Shown here: in pieces, positions 36,203 to 45,333 of the stretch | Numbering within the stretch: position 1 is the first letter of the stretch | Layout of the letters: each line of letters starts with the position of its first letter | DNA from: Streptosporangiaceae bacterium | GTDB taxonomy: Bacteria; Actinomycetota; Actinomycetes; Streptosporangiales; Streptosporangiaceae | Assembly: GCA_025935815.1 (NCBI GenBank) | Contig: JAICUO010000004.1 | Span: 1-45,732 of the forward strand | Direction of reading: 5' to 3' | DNA: 45,732 nt | Position numbers and translations under genes: made by a program | Notes under the pieces: generated by a model | The model's input: the letters and a program-made list of their open reading frames with translations, nothing else | The model's database searches: none | What the model was told of the DNA's origin: nothing

Positions 36203-37180
36203 CTACCGGGCGCGCAGTGCCTCAATCAGCGCCGGCAGCACCTGGTGGAGGTCACCGATGACCGCGTAATCGGCGCGGGCCATCATCGGGGCGGACGCGT
36301 CGGTGTTGATCGCCACGATGTGCTTGGCCCCCGCGCAACCCGCGATGTGCTGGATCGCCCCGCTGATCCCGCAGGCCAGGTACAGATCCGGGGTGATCTT
36401 GGTGCCGGTCTGACCGACCTGCTGGGTGTGCGGTCGCCATCCCTCCGAGGTGACCACCCGCGAGACGCCCACCACCCCGCCGAGCAGCGACGCCAGCTCC
36501 TCCAAGGGCGCGAACCCGTCGGCGCTGCCGACCCCGCGCCCGCCGCCCACGACCACCCGCGCGGTGGCCAGCGACGCGCCGCCAGCCGCGGCGGGTGCCT
36601 CCTCGGCGCGCATCATCAGGTCCGCGGGGCTCAGCTCGGACTTGACCGCGTGCACCATCACCGGCCCCGGCGCGTCCGCGGGGACCGCCGCCACCGCGTC
36701 GGTCGCCGCGGTCAGCAGCGCGACGGGCGCGTCGAGGACCGCGTCCTCGAGCAGCAGCCCGGCCCAGCGCTGCCGCACCAGCTCCAGGCCGCCACCGGGA
36801 GCTGGCGCGGCGGCGACGCAGTTGGCGGCCATCGGCAAGCCGATGATCGCCCCCAGGTGGGCGAGCACCTCGTTGCCGCGGTCGGTCCCGGCCGCCAGCA
36901 CCGCTGGCCGCCTTCCCGCCGGACCTTCAGGGAAAGCATCGGGCCAGCCGGGAACCAGGTTCGCGATCGCCCACGCCCATGCCCGCGGCGCGTACCCGTC
37001 GGCGGCCACGGCGTACACGTCGCTGACCCCGTACGCGGCGAGCTCGGCCACCGGCAGGTCAGCCGGAGGGGCGAACGCGACCGCCGCGACCGGTCCGAGT
37101 CCCCGGGCGAGGGTCAGCGCGCGCAGCGACGCATCCGCCACCGCGCCAGATTCGAGCTCCACCAGGCAGAAGACGGTCAT
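36203..37180 (-). CDS. etfA: Electron transfer flavoprotein alpha subunit
   Basis: The 325-aa protein has the ETF alpha N-terminal domain and a C-terminal FAD-binding domain with RVVVGGGRGVGS, SRVVTSEGWRPHTQQVGQTG, DLYLACGISGAIQHIAG, IVAINTDASAPM and ADYAVIGDLH. With EtfB it accepts electrons from a dehydrogenase and passes them to the quinone pool. Its ATG overlaps the etfB stop by 4 nt. Location downstream of the dimethylglycine-dehydrogenase-like gene suggests it is dedicated to that enzyme rather than to fatty-acid oxidation. Confidence 0.93.
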   Translation of the reverse strand: MTVFCLVELESGAVADASLRALTLARGLGPVAAVAFAPPADLPVAELAAYGVSDVYAVAADGYAPRAWAWAIANLVPGWPDAFPEGPAGRRPAVLAAGTDRGNEVLAHLGAIIGLPMAANCVAAAPAPGGGLELVRQRWAGLLLEDAVLDAPVALLTAATDAVAAVPADAPGPVMVHAVKSELSPADLMMRAEEAPAAAGGASLATARVVVGGGRGVGSADGFAPLEELASLLGGVVGVSRVVTSEGWRPHTQQVGQTGTKITPDLYLACGISGAIQHIAGCAGAKHIVAINTDASAPMMARADYAVIGDLHQVLPALIEALRAR

Positions 37181-37959
37181 GGCAGCACCCCCAGCTCGCC
37201 CAGTACCCGGACCAGTTCCGGCACCGCTGCCACGCCCGACCCGAGCACGACGGCCGAGCGCTTGCCCGCGGCCGGCACCCGCAGCCCCTTGACCCGAAAC
37301 TCCGGCGAGGTGAGCAACTCTGGCCGATCGATTGTGGACAACACGGGAATCCGCTCGATAACGGCCCGCTTCGCGCGCAGCCGCCCCGGCAGCGACGGGT
37401 AGCGCGGCAGGTTGATGCCCTCCTTGACGGTGACCACGGCGGGGAGCGGCAGCCGGAACGTCTCCGACACTCCCCGGTACTCCCGGCGGGCCGTCAGCAT
37501 CGACGTTTCCGCGGCGAAATCCAGGGCCTTGATCCCGGTCACGACCGGCTGGCTGAGAAAGTACGACATCCGGATGCCGACCTGGTAGTCCCCGGTGTCG
37601 GAGGCCTCGTTCCCGAGCAGCACCAGGTCGTGGCCTCCGGCGGAAGCCACCGACGCCAGGGCGGCCGCGGTCACGAACGGACTGAGCTCCGAGCCGTCGG
37701 TCTCCACCAGCACCGCCGTGGAGGCACCGAGCGACAGGCAGAACCGCAGTTGCTCCTCGGCTGCTACCGGCCCGAGCGTCACCACGGTGACCGAGCCGCC
37801 GTGCCGCTCAACCAGCCGCACGGCCTCCTCGACCGCGCACTCCTCGTGCGGGCTGATCGTGAACCCCGACATCCGGGTATCGACCGCCTGCCCGTCCGCG
37901 GTCAGCGTGATGGCTCCGCCGACGGTCGGCACCCGCTTGACGCAGACCAGGATCTCCAT
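37177..37959 (-). CDS. etfB: Electron transfer flavoprotein beta subunit
   Basis: The 260-aa protein begins MEILVCVKRVPTVGGAI and shows the ETF beta features: ISPHEECAVEEAVRLVE, VTVVTLGPVAAEEQLR, DLVLLGNEASDTGDYQVG and a C-terminal stretch LPAVVTVKEGINLPRYPSL. It supplies the adenine-nucleotide site of the ETF dimer. The ATG at 37959 is chosen on homology; the open frame continues into the preceding gene without similarity. It begins 8 bp after the flavoprotein stop and overlaps etfA, so the three are one unit. Confidence 0.92.
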   Translation of the reverse strand: MEILVCVKRVPTVGGAITLTADGQAVDTRMSGFTISPHEECAVEEAVRLVERHGGSVTVVTLGPVAAEEQLRFCLSLGASTAVLVETDGSELSPFVTAAALASVASAGGHDLVLLGNEASDTGDYQVGIRMSYFLSQPVVTGIKALDFAAETSMLTARREYRGVSETFRLPLPAVVTVKEGINLPRYPSLPGRLRAKRAVIERIPVLSTIDRPELLTSPEFRVKGLRVPAAGKRSAVVLGSGVAAVPELVRVLGELGVLP

Positions 37960-37967
37960 GCCTGCCC

Positions 37968-40502
37968 CTATCCGCGCATCCGCGAGCCCGACGGGTCGAA
38001 CACCGCGCCGTGCGAGGCGACCGTGACCGGGTACTGCTCGCCCATGTACTCCACCAGCAGCTTGGTGCCGACCGGGGACACGCTGGCCGGCAAGTAGGCC
38101 ATCAGCAGGTGCGACCCGGCCGACGGCCCTGATCCGGCCGACGTCACGTACGAGGGCCGCCCGCGGGAGTCCACCAGCCGTGACCCGTCCAGCGCGAGGA
38201 TCGGCTCGCCGCCCATCGCGTACCGCGGCGTCCCGTCCGCCGACACCAGCGAGTCCACGGTGAGCGTGGCCAGCACCGCGGCCGACATACTCCGTCCCGC
38301 CTCCCGCTGCGCCAGGTACGCCTGCTTGCCGATGAACGGCTGCGCCTTGACCCGCGGCCGCGTCATCCCCGCCTCGACCAGGGTGAAGTCCGGCGTCAGC
38401 TCCGCGCCGAACGCCCGGTACCCCTTCTCTAGCCGCGCCGTCGTCCCGTACACGCCGATCCCCACCGGCACCAGCGCGTGGGGCTGCCCGGCCTCCCACA
38501 GCCGGTCCCACAGGTGGCCGGCCTGGTCCGCGGGCACGTGCAGTTCCCACCCGTATTCGCCGACATAGCTGATGCGGCTGGCCAAGGCGACGGAACCGCC
38601 GATCTCAACCGAGCGGATCGAGCCGAACGGGAAGGCGCTCCGCGTCCATTTCTCCGCCTCGTCGAGGACCTCGTCCATGACGGCCGCCGCGCGTGGCCCC
38701 CACAGGCCGATCGTGGCCCACGCGGAGGTGACGTCGGTGAGCACGGCCCCCGCGGGAAGGTGATCACTGATCCACTGGGCGTCGCGCGCCCCGTCGGCCG
38801 CGCCGGTGACCACCCGGAACGCCTGGCTGGACAGCCGCATCACCGTGAGGTCGGCGACGATCCCGCCCGCGTCGTTGAGGAACGAGGTGTACACCACGCG
38901 CCCGGCCGGGACGTCGAGCTGGGCGACCGCGAGGTTCTGCAGGCCGGCCAGCGCGCCCGGCCCGGTCACGTCGAGGATCGTGAACGCCGACAGGTCCACC
39001 AGGCCGGCCCCGTCGCGGAGCGCCAGGTGCTCGGCGTTGATGATCGGCGACCACCAGCGGGACTCCCACTCGGCGGGCCGCTCCATCAGCCGCCCGGCGT
39101 ACTTGTCCAGCAGCGGCTCGTTGGTGGCGTACCACTGCGGCCGCTCCCAGCGGGCGGTCTCGAAGTACGTCGCGCCCAGCGCCGTGGTCCGCGCGTGCAG
39201 CGGGCTGACCCGCATCGGCCGGGTGGACTCGTACTGCTCGCGGGGGTGCACGATGCCGTACATCTTGTTGAAGGCCTCCGCCGCGCGGTCCCGCGTGTGG
39301 GCGGCCGTCCGCGCCGCCGGGTAGAACCGGGCGGCGCTCGCCTCGTGCACGTCGACGGTCGGCACCCGGCCGGACATCAGCTCGGCGACCACGCGGCCGC
39401 AGCCGGGGCCTTCCTTGATCCAGCTCGCGGCCGCCGACCACAGCCCCTTGACCTCGGGGACCTCGCCGAGCAGCGGGTGCCCGTCCGGGGTCATCGAGAT
39501 CAGGCCGTTGATGGCATACCGGGTCCCGGCCTTCTCATCGCCGAGCAGCTCCGGCATCAGCTCGAGCGCCTGCTCCAGCTGGGGGTCGAAATCATCCTGG
39601 GTGAAGGGAAGCTCCGTTGGGGACAGGACTGCCGCTTCGTTGGACGGGATGTCGTCCGCCCAGATGAGGATGGGCCGGTGGGCGTAGGAGCCGACCTCCA
39701 TGTCGCCGCCGTGCTGCCGCTCGTACATGCCGTTGTCCACGTCGCGGACGATCGGGTAGGAGATCTCCCCGGTGGTCCCGGCGAACAGCGCGATCGGGCC
39801 GACGCTGATCATCTGGTGCACGATCGGGGTGAGCGGCAGCCGTGCCCCGGCCATCCGGGCGACCCGCGGCGACCACACGCCGCAGCAGATCACCACGTTG
39901 TCGGCCTGGATCTCCCCGGCCGAGGTGACGACCGAGCGAGCTCGCTCGCTGCCCGTCTCGTCGGCGGCCGTGGTGATGTCAAGGACCTCGGTTCCCGACA
40001 GCACGGTGAGGGCACCCGCTGCCTGCGCCTTCTCGCGCATCAAGGTGCCCGCCCGCAAGCTGTCGACGACGCCGACGGTCGGGAAGTAGCCGCCGCCGAG
40101 GATGACCGACGGATCCAGGTAGGGGACCAGCTTGTGGACGCCCTCGGGGGTCAGGTGCTCGGCCGGGATGCCCCACGCCTTGGCCTGGGTGACGCGGCGC
40201 TTGAGCTCGATCATCCGCTCAGGCGCGCGGGCTACCTCGATGCCGCCGCTTTCGGTGAAGACGCCAAGTTCCTGGTACTGCTCGGTGGAGTCCTTGGTCA
40301 GCTCGAACATCATCTTCGAGTACTCGATGGGGAAGATGAAGTTGGAGGCGTGCCCGGTGGAGCCGCCCGGGTTCGGCAGCGGCCCCTTGTCCACCAGCAC
40401 CAGGTCCTTCCACCCGAGCAGCGCCAGGTGATGCACCAGGCTGTTGCCAACGATGCCCGCGCCGATGATGACCGCGCTGGCGCGGGTCGGTGCTTCAGTC
40501 AT
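37968..40502 (-). CDS. Dimethylglycine/sarcosine dehydrogenase-like flavoprotein with GcvT domain
   Basis: The 844-aa protein has an N-terminal DAO-type FAD domain (GAGIVG at 14-19; GGSTGHASNF with His51 at the usual covalent-FAD position), a linker domain, and a C-terminal GcvT-like, THF-binding half (LRDGAGLVDLSAFTILDVTG, SYVGEYGWELHVPADQAGHL, GTTARLEKGYRAFGAELTPD). This is the layout of mitochondrial DMGDH/SARDH: oxidative N-demethylation with the formaldehyde-level carbon captured on THF and electrons passed to ETF, encoded just downstream. The substrate could be dimethylglycine, sarcosine or another N-methyl amine. The ATG at 40502 overlaps the DUF1638 stop by 4 nt. Confidence 0.88.
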   Translation of the reverse strand: MTEAPTRASAVIIGAGIVGNSLVHHLALLGWKDLVLVDKGPLPNPGGSTGHASNFIFPIEYSKMMFELTKDSTEQYQELGVFTESGGIEVARAPERMIELKRRVTQAKAWGIPAEHLTPEGVHKLVPYLDPSVILGGGYFPTVGVVDSLRAGTLMREKAQAAGALTVLSGTEVLDITTAADETGSERARSVVTSAGEIQADNVVICCGVWSPRVARMAGARLPLTPIVHQMISVGPIALFAGTTGEISYPIVRDVDNGMYERQHGGDMEVGSYAHRPILIWADDIPSNEAAVLSPTELPFTQDDFDPQLEQALELMPELLGDEKAGTRYAINGLISMTPDGHPLLGEVPEVKGLWSAAASWIKEGPGCGRVVAELMSGRVPTVDVHEASAARFYPAARTAAHTRDRAAEAFNKMYGIVHPREQYESTRPMRVSPLHARTTALGATYFETARWERPQWYATNEPLLDKYAGRLMERPAEWESRWWSPIINAEHLALRDGAGLVDLSAFTILDVTGPGALAGLQNLAVAQLDVPAGRVVYTSFLNDAGGIVADLTVMRLSSQAFRVVTGAADGARDAQWISDHLPAGAVLTDVTSAWATIGLWGPRAAAVMDEVLDEAEKWTRSAFPFGSIRSVEIGGSVALASRISYVGEYGWELHVPADQAGHLWDRLWEAGQPHALVPVGIGVYGTTARLEKGYRAFGAELTPDFTLVEAGMTRPRVKAQPFIGKQAYLAQREAGRSMSAAVLATLTVDSLVSADGTPRYAMGGEPILALDGSRLVDSRGRPSYVTSAGSGPSAGSHLLMAYLPASVSPVGTKLLVEYMGEQYPVTVASHGAVFDPSGSRMRG

Positions 40503-41131
40503 TCGCTCTCCTCAACGACAAGCAGCTCCGCTAGGGCGGCTTCCAGGCGGCTCAGGCCGGTGTCGATCCTCGTCAGCGGCAGGCCGAACAACGCGGCGAT
40601 CCGCCTGGCCTCGGCCTCCAGCCCGGGAGTGGGCTGCTGGGCGAGCCAGGCGACCCGCGTGTAGTGGCCGAAGTAGTCCGGCCACAGCTCGGGGTACCGG
40701 TCCAGCCCCAGCGAGGCCACGACGGTGCGGTCGAAGGTGCGCACCAGGTAGTCGGTCAGCAGGTAGGTGCCTGGTTCCACGTGGAACACGTCACTGATCG
40801 TGTCTGTCCCGGCCAGCAGGTCATAACAGTGCAGGCCAGGAAGCCGCCGCGCGCCGGTGTCCTTGATCAGCTCGTCGAGCTGGCCGTAGGTGCCGCAGTC
40901 GGCGTACGCCACGATCGTCGCGGGGCCTGCCTCGCTGACGGCCGCCGGAATCTGCCCGGGCCGGTTGTGCAGCCGCGCCGGCAGCGGGTGAACGTCGAGC
41001 TGCCAGCCCCGGCGCGCCGCGATGTCCCGGATATGCCCGGCCAGCGCCCCGCACGCGACCACCCGCGGGTTAGAACCCAAGCTGGTCGACGAACCTGTCG
41101 TTGAAGTCCGCTCGGTCGCTGAGCTCGACAT
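40499..41131 (-). CDS. DUF1638 family protein
   Basis: The 210-aa protein fits DUF1638: RVVACGALAGHIRDI, LPARLHNRPGQIP, AYADCGTYGQLDE, LPGLHCYDLLAG and PDYFGHYTRVAWLAQ. The conserved cysteines (ACGAL, DCGT, HCYD) could bind metal or corrinoid. The family occurs with corrinoid methyltransferases in methanogens and acetogens, but its biochemistry is unknown to me. The ATG at 41131 is chosen because of an ideal ribosome site (GAGGAGGTGAGGT) just before it, although this makes it overlap the RACo gene by 62 nt. It overlaps the next gene by 4 nt. Confidence 0.82.
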   Translation of the reverse strand: MSSSATERTSTTGSSTSLGSNPRVVACGALAGHIRDIAARRGWQLDVHPLPARLHNRPGQIPAAVSEAGPATIVAYADCGTYGQLDELIKDTGARRLPGLHCYDLLAGTDTISDVFHVEPGTYLLTDYLVRTFDRTVVASLGLDRYPELWPDYFGHYTRVAWLAQQPTPGLEAEARRIAALFGLPLTRIDTGLSRLEAALAELLVVEESE

Positions 41132-42917
41132 ACCTCACCTCCTCGAGCAGGGCGAGGGCGGCCGCGCGTTCCCGGACGGACAGCAGCGCCATCTTGGCGC
41201 CCTCGCCGGCGACGTTGCCGGCCGCGACCACCCGCCGGGCCGGGACCTGCGGGACGAGGCCGATCCGGATGGCGCTGGCCGGGTTGAGGTAGCTGCCGAA
41301 CGAGCCGGCCAGCAGCACCTGCTTGACGTCGGCCTCGGTCAGGCCGGCTTCCTCAAGCAGGATGCGCCAGCCAGTGGCGATCGCCGCCTTGGCGAACTGC
41401 AGCTCACGGACGTCGCGCTGGGACAAGTAGATGGCTTCGGTCAGCATGAAGACCCGCTCCTGGCCCACGGCGGTGAGCCGGTCCGCGAGCTTCGGGGCCA
41501 CGGCCGTGGCCTCGCCCTCAGGGATGAAGCGGCCGGTGGCATCGAGCAGGCCCGCGCTGATGAGCGTGGTGACGGCGTCGACAAGGCCGGAGCCGCACAG
41601 GCCCTTCGGTTCGGTGTCGCCGATCACGGTGAGCTGCAGCTGTCCGTCGTCATCGATGGCGACCGCCTCGATCGCGCCGTCGGCGGCGCGCATGCCGCAC
41701 CGGATCGCGGCGCCCTCGAAGGCGGGGCCGGCCGGCGCCGCGGTGGCCAGCAGCCAGTCCCGGCCGCCGAGCACGATCTCGCAGTTGGTGCCGATGTCGA
41801 TGAACAGCCGGACCCGCGGATCGCGGTCCATGCCCGCCGCCAGCAGGCCGGAGGTGATGTCGCCGCCCACGTAGGCGCCGAACGCCGGGAACACGACGGC
41901 GCGCGCTCGCGGGTGCGCGGGGATGCCGAGGTCGCCCGCCATGATCTCCGGAAGCAGCCGCGCGGACATGATGAACGGCGCGACGCCCAGTGGCTCGGGG
42001 TCGATGCCGAGGGCCAGGTGCACCATGGTGGCGTTTCCGGCCAGCGCGACCTCGTAGACCTCGTCCGGCGCGACCTGCCCCTGGCCGCAGACGCTGGCCG
42101 CGAGCTCGGCCAGCGTGCCGGCGGCCAGGTCCCGCAGCTTGTCCCGGGCGCCCTCATCGAGCATGGTGGCGCTGATCCGGGTGATGACGTCGGCGCCGAA
42201 CGGCTGCTGCTTGTTGAGCATCGAGTCGACCGCGACCGGGGTACCGGTCGTGAGGTCGAGCAGGGTCGCCACCACGGTGGTGGTGCCCAGGTCGAAGGCC
42301 AGCCCGAACGAGCGCTCGCTGGTGTCGCCCGGCTCCACCGCGATCAGCGCGGGCGGCCCGGCCAGCGCGGTACCGGCGACGACGGCGGTGACCTTGAAGT
42401 CGCTGGCGCGCAGCGTCCGGCCCAGGTCGCGCAGCACGGGCAGGTCGGCCGTCGGGTCCAGGTCGGACAGCTCGGCCAGCACGCGCTCCAGGTCGGTGCG
42501 CTGGTCGGCGAGGGTCGGCTCGGTGAGCTCCAGGTAGCGCTTGCGCACCGCGGGCCGCACGATCACCTGCCGGCCCACCCCGACCATGGCCGCCTTGGGC
42601 CGGGTGACCAGCGGCGGCACCTCGATATCGGCGTCGTCCGCCGCCGGGGTGCGGCACGCCAGCCGCCAGCCGCCACGGATCTCGTCGGCCGAGTACGCGC
42701 GGATGTCGAGGCTGGAAGGGGCCGGGGCATCGGAGGTGAACCGGATCCGGCACTTCTTGCACGTCCCGTGGCCGCCGCAGGTCGAGTCGATCGCGATCCC
42801 GTTCCAGCTGGCCGCGTCGAACAGCGTGACCCCGCGCGGCACCCGCACTGGCCGCCCGTTGAACCGCAGGTCAACCCGTTGGGGTAGCGCAGATTCCTCC
42901 ATATGGCGGCCGCTCAC
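41070..42917 (-). CDS. RACo-type corrinoid reductive activase (2Fe-2S, ASKHA)
   Basis: The 615-aa protein begins with a plant-type ferredoxin domain; cluster ligands are Cys47, Cys53, Cys56 (CGGHGTCKKC) and Cys88. After a linker comes an ASKHA ATPase domain (FGLAFDLGTTTVVATLLDL, LFIDIGTNCEIVLGG, AAPAGPAFEGA, LCGSGLVD, LLAGSFGSYLNPASA). Such enzymes use ATP to reduce inactive cob(II)amide on corrinoid proteins to cob(I)amide. This fits the corrinoid protein two genes upstream. The GTG at 42917 overlaps the methyltransferase stop (GTGA); an ATG at 42902 is the alternative. Confidence 0.9.
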   Translation of the reverse strand: MSGRHMEESALPQRVDLRFNGRPVRVPRGVTLFDAASWNGIAIDSTCGGHGTCKKCRIRFTSDAPAPSSLDIRAYSADEIRGGWRLACRTPAADDADIEVPPLVTRPKAAMVGVGRQVIVRPAVRKRYLELTEPTLADQRTDLERVLAELSDLDPTADLPVLRDLGRTLRASDFKVTAVVAGTALAGPPALIAVEPGDTSERSFGLAFDLGTTTVVATLLDLTTGTPVAVDSMLNKQQPFGADVITRISATMLDEGARDKLRDLAAGTLAELAASVCGQGQVAPDEVYEVALAGNATMVHLALGIDPEPLGVAPFIMSARLLPEIMAGDLGIPAHPRARAVVFPAFGAYVGGDITSGLLAAGMDRDPRVRLFIDIGTNCEIVLGGRDWLLATAAPAGPAFEGAAIRCGMRAADGAIEAVAIDDDGQLQLTVIGDTEPKGLCGSGLVDAVTTLISAGLLDATGRFIPEGEATAVAPKLADRLTAVGQERVFMLTEAIYLSQRDVRELQFAKAAIATGWRILLEEAGLTEADVKQVLLAGSFGSYLNPASAIRIGLVPQVPARRVVAAGNVAGEGAKMALLSVRERAAALALLEEVRYVELSDRADFNDRFVDQLGF

Positions 42918-43762
42918 TGCCGGGAGCGGTAGAAGCTGATCCAGGCGGCACCCCAGTCGTCGCGGCCGAGGAGCAGGTCGGCGGCCTTCACCGACTTGAC
43001 CACGTCCGGCGACCGGGCGTCCATGATCGCGCTGGTCAGCCCGTTCGCGGCGGCCAGCGGCAAGAACGCCGCGGTGATCGCGTGCCGGTCCGGCATGCCG
43101 AAGGACACGTTGGACGCGCCCATCGTCATGTTCACGCCGAACTCCTCCCGGATCAGCGCGATCGTCTCCAGCGTCCGCACGGTGTGCGCGGTGTCGGCGC
43201 CGACCGGCATCGCAAGCGGGTCGATCACGATGTCCTCGACCGGGACCTTGTAGGTGTCGGTCGCAACCCGGATGAGCTTGCGGGCCAGTTCCAGGCGGCG
43301 CTCGGGCTCGTTCGGGATCTCCTCTTCGTCGTTGGGCAGCCCGATCACCGCCGCGTGGTACTTGGTGACCAGCGGCAGGATCGTGTGCAGCCGCTCGTCC
43401 TCGGCGGTGACCGAGTTAACCAGCGCCTTGCCCTGGTACGTCGCCAGTCCGGCCTCCAGGACCTCGGGGATCGAGGAGTCGATGACCAGCGGCAGGTCGG
43501 TGAGCCGCTGGATGAGCGTGACCGCCTTGACCATCAGCTCGGCTTCGTCGGCCAGCGGGGCGCCCATGTTCACGTCCAGCGCCATCGCGCCCCCGGCCAC
43601 CTGCTGTTCGACGTCGATCTCGACCCGGGACAGGTCACCGGCGCGCAGCTGCTGCTGGAAGACCTTGCGGCCGGTCGGGTTGATCCGCTCGCCGATGATC
43701 GCGAACGGCTGGTCATCGCCGATGACGAGGGTCTGGCCAGGCGAGGAAATCGTGGTGTGCAC
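42914..43762 (-). CDS. Methyltetrahydrofolate:corrinoid methyltransferase
   Basis: The 282-aa protein is a pterin-binding TIM barrel of the MtgA/AcsE/MetH type: FAIIGERINPTGRK near residue 20, ALDVNMGAPLADE, LPLVIDSSIPEVLEAGL, KALVNSVTAED, DIVIDPLAMPVG and MTMGASNVSFGMPDR. It moves a methyl group between a corrinoid protein and tetrahydrofolate; here transfer to THF is expected. The GTG at 43762 follows AATAGGAA. It lies 63 bp after the corrinoid protein gene and overlaps the RACo gene by 4 nt. Confidence 0.9.
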   Translation of the reverse strand: MHTTISSPGQTLVIGDDQPFAIIGERINPTGRKVFQQQLRAGDLSRVEIDVEQQVAGGAMALDVNMGAPLADEAELMVKAVTLIQRLTDLPLVIDSSIPEVLEAGLATYQGKALVNSVTAEDERLHTILPLVTKYHAAVIGLPNDEEEIPNEPERRLELARKLIRVATDTYKVPVEDIVIDPLAMPVGADTAHTVRTLETIALIREEFGVNMTMGASNVSFGMPDRHAITAAFLPLAAANGLTSAIMDARSPDVVKSVKAADLLLGRDDWGAAWISFYRSRQ

Positions 43763-43825
43763 CGGCGGAAATTCCTATTCTCAGGCGTCGGGTTGCTTGT
43801 CAGCAGCGTTTGCCAGCAGCGCTGG

Positions 43826-44491
43826 TCAGACTTTGGTGAGGGCGCGGCGGCGGCGCAGCAGTTCCTTGGCCTTGACCACGGCCGCCGAGGCGTCCGCGGC
43901 GTAGCCGTCGGCCCCGACCACGTCGGCGTACTCCTGGGTGACGGGCGCGCCGCCGACCATGACGATGACCTCATCGCGCAGCCCGGCCTTGGTCAGCGCG
44001 TTCATGTTCGCCTTGAACATCGGCATCGTGGTGGTCAGGAAGGCCGAGAAGCCGAGGATGTCCGGCTTGTGCTCGATGACGGCGTTGACGAACTTCTCCG
44101 GCGAGACCTGGACGCCGAGGTCGATCACCTCAAAGCCGGCCCCCTCGAACATGATGTTGACCAGGTTCTTGCCGATGTCATGCACGTCGCCCTTGACGGT
44201 GCCCATCACGACCTTGCCGATGGTCTCGGCGCCGGTCTCGGCCAGCAGCGGGCGCAAGATGTCGAGCGCGCCGGCCATCGCCTTGCCGGCGATCAGCATC
44301 TCCGGCACGAAGAAGTCACCCCGCTCGAACCGCGCGCCGACCTCCTCCAGCGCCGGGATCAGCGCCTCATACAGCAGCGCCTCCGGGCCAAGTCCATCGC
44401 TGAGCCCCTGCCTGGTGAGCGTCAAGACGTCCGGCCCGTTGCCGACGAGGGTCTTGTCGTAGAGCTCGCTGAGCAGGTCATCTCTGGTCAC
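43826..44491 (-). CDS. Corrinoid (B12-binding) methyl-carrier protein
   Basis: The 221-aa protein has the two-domain form of MtbC/MtgC proteins: a helical cap (residues 1-88, with ALIPALEEVGARFERGDFFV) and a Rossmann B12 domain with GDVHDIGKN, giving D102-x-H104-x-x-G107, where His104 is the lower ligand of cobalt. GFEVIDLGVQVSPE and MVGGAPVTQEYADVVGADGY follow. It carries the methyl group from the substrate methyltransferase (MttB family, divergent gene) to the THF methyltransferase. It starts 3 bp after the iclR stop, so the regulator and carrier are co-transcribed. Confidence 0.93.
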   Translation of the reverse strand: MTRDDLLSELYDKTLVGNGPDVLTLTRQGLSDGLGPEALLYEALIPALEEVGARFERGDFFVPEMLIAGKAMAGALDILRPLLAETGAETIGKVVMGTVKGDVHDIGKNLVNIMFEGAGFEVIDLGVQVSPEKFVNAVIEHKPDILGFSAFLTTTMPMFKANMNALTKAGLRDEVIVMVGGAPVTQEYADVVGADGYAADASAAVVKAKELLRRRRALTKV

Positions 44492-44494
44492 GAT

Positions 44495-45271
44495 TCAGGC
44501 ACCCTTTCTGGCGCGCGGCCGGTAGCCAAGTGCTGATGACAACCCCGCGGCCTCCTCGACGCAGCGGCGGGCGACCGCCATGGCGGTCTCTCGCTTCATC
44601 CGGGAGGTGGGCGCCGACACCGACAGCGCGGCCACCACCGTCCCGTCAAACCGGAAGACCGGGGCGGCGATGGTGATCAGCCCCGGCTCGAGCTCCTCAT
44701 CGCTGACCGCGTAGCCGCGGGCGCGCACCCCGGCCAGGTCGGCCCGCAGCGTGGCCTCGCTGGTGATCGTCTTGTCGGTCGTCCGCGCCATCGGCCCGGC
44801 CGACAGCTGCGCCGCGCCGTGGGCGAGCAGCACCTTGCCGATGGCCGAGGCGTGCAGCGGGACCGACAGGCCCACCCAGTTCGTGCCGCCGATCAGGTAG
44901 GTGCAGTCGACCTGCGCGATCGTCTCCGCCTGGGGCCCGTTGGCCACGCCCAGGTTGATCGTCTCGCCCGTGGACTTGCCGAGCCGGTCCAGGAACGGCT
45001 GCGCGACCGCGACCAGGCTGGTGTCGGCGCCGCCTCGCCAGGCGAAGCTCACGAACATCTCACCCGGCAAGAAGCGGCCGTGATCGTCGCGCCGGACCAG
45101 GCCATTGCGCTCCAGGGCCAGCAACAGCCGCGACGTCGTGGACTTGGCCAGCCCGGTGGCCGCGGTCAGCTCGGTGAACGTGACCGGGACCGCGGAGTGG
45201 ACGACTTCCGACAATAGCTTCGCCGCCCGGTCCACGGCCTGCGTGCCGCTCGGGTTGCCCGCGGTGCTCAT
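44495..45271 (-). CDS. IclR family transcriptional regulator
   Basis: The 258-aa protein has an N-terminal winged helix-turn-helix (VTFTELTAATGLAKSTTSRL, about residues 30-50, then LERNGLVRRDDHGRF) and a C-terminal effector domain with INLGVANGPQAETIAQVD, VPLHASAIGKVLLAH and AALSVSAPTSRMK. It is first in the demethylation operon and divergent from the MttB-family gene, so it most likely senses the methylated amine or a product and controls both directions. Two upstream ATGs in 17-bp repeats precede the true ATG at 45271. Confidence 0.92.
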   Translation of the reverse strand: MSTAGNPSGTQAVDRAAKLLSEVVHSAVPVTFTELTAATGLAKSTTSRLLLALERNGLVRRDDHGRFLPGEMFVSFAWRGGADTSLVAVAQPFLDRLGKSTGETINLGVANGPQAETIAQVDCTYLIGGTNWVGLSVPLHASAIGKVLLAHGAAQLSAGPMARTTDKTITSEATLRADLAGVRARGYAVSDEELEPGLITIAAPVFRFDGTVVAALSVSAPTSRMKRETAMAVARRCVEEAAGLSSALGYRPRARKGA

Positions 45272-45319
45272 CGAGACCCGCTGTTCATCAAGACACGCCG
45301 CTCATCGAGATCTACTGCC
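45269..45319 (-). repeat. Three 17-bp repeats covering the iclR start
   Basis: CATCRAGA occurs at 45269, 45286 and 45303, in units of exactly 17 bp. On the minus strand each copy supplies an ATG. The first two open 5- and 6-codon frames (MSGVS and MNSGSR) whose TGA stops each share a base with the next ATG (TGATG), leading to the iclR ATG. Because 17 is not a multiple of three, the copies lie in different frames. Confidence 0.6.
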
Positions 45320-45333
45320 CTGTTTCCGCCAGG

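Noticed and set aside
37960-38550. Apparent N-terminal extension of EtfB
   Set aside because: It is antisense-free read-through inside the flavoprotein gene; EtfB homologues start at MEILVCVKRVP.
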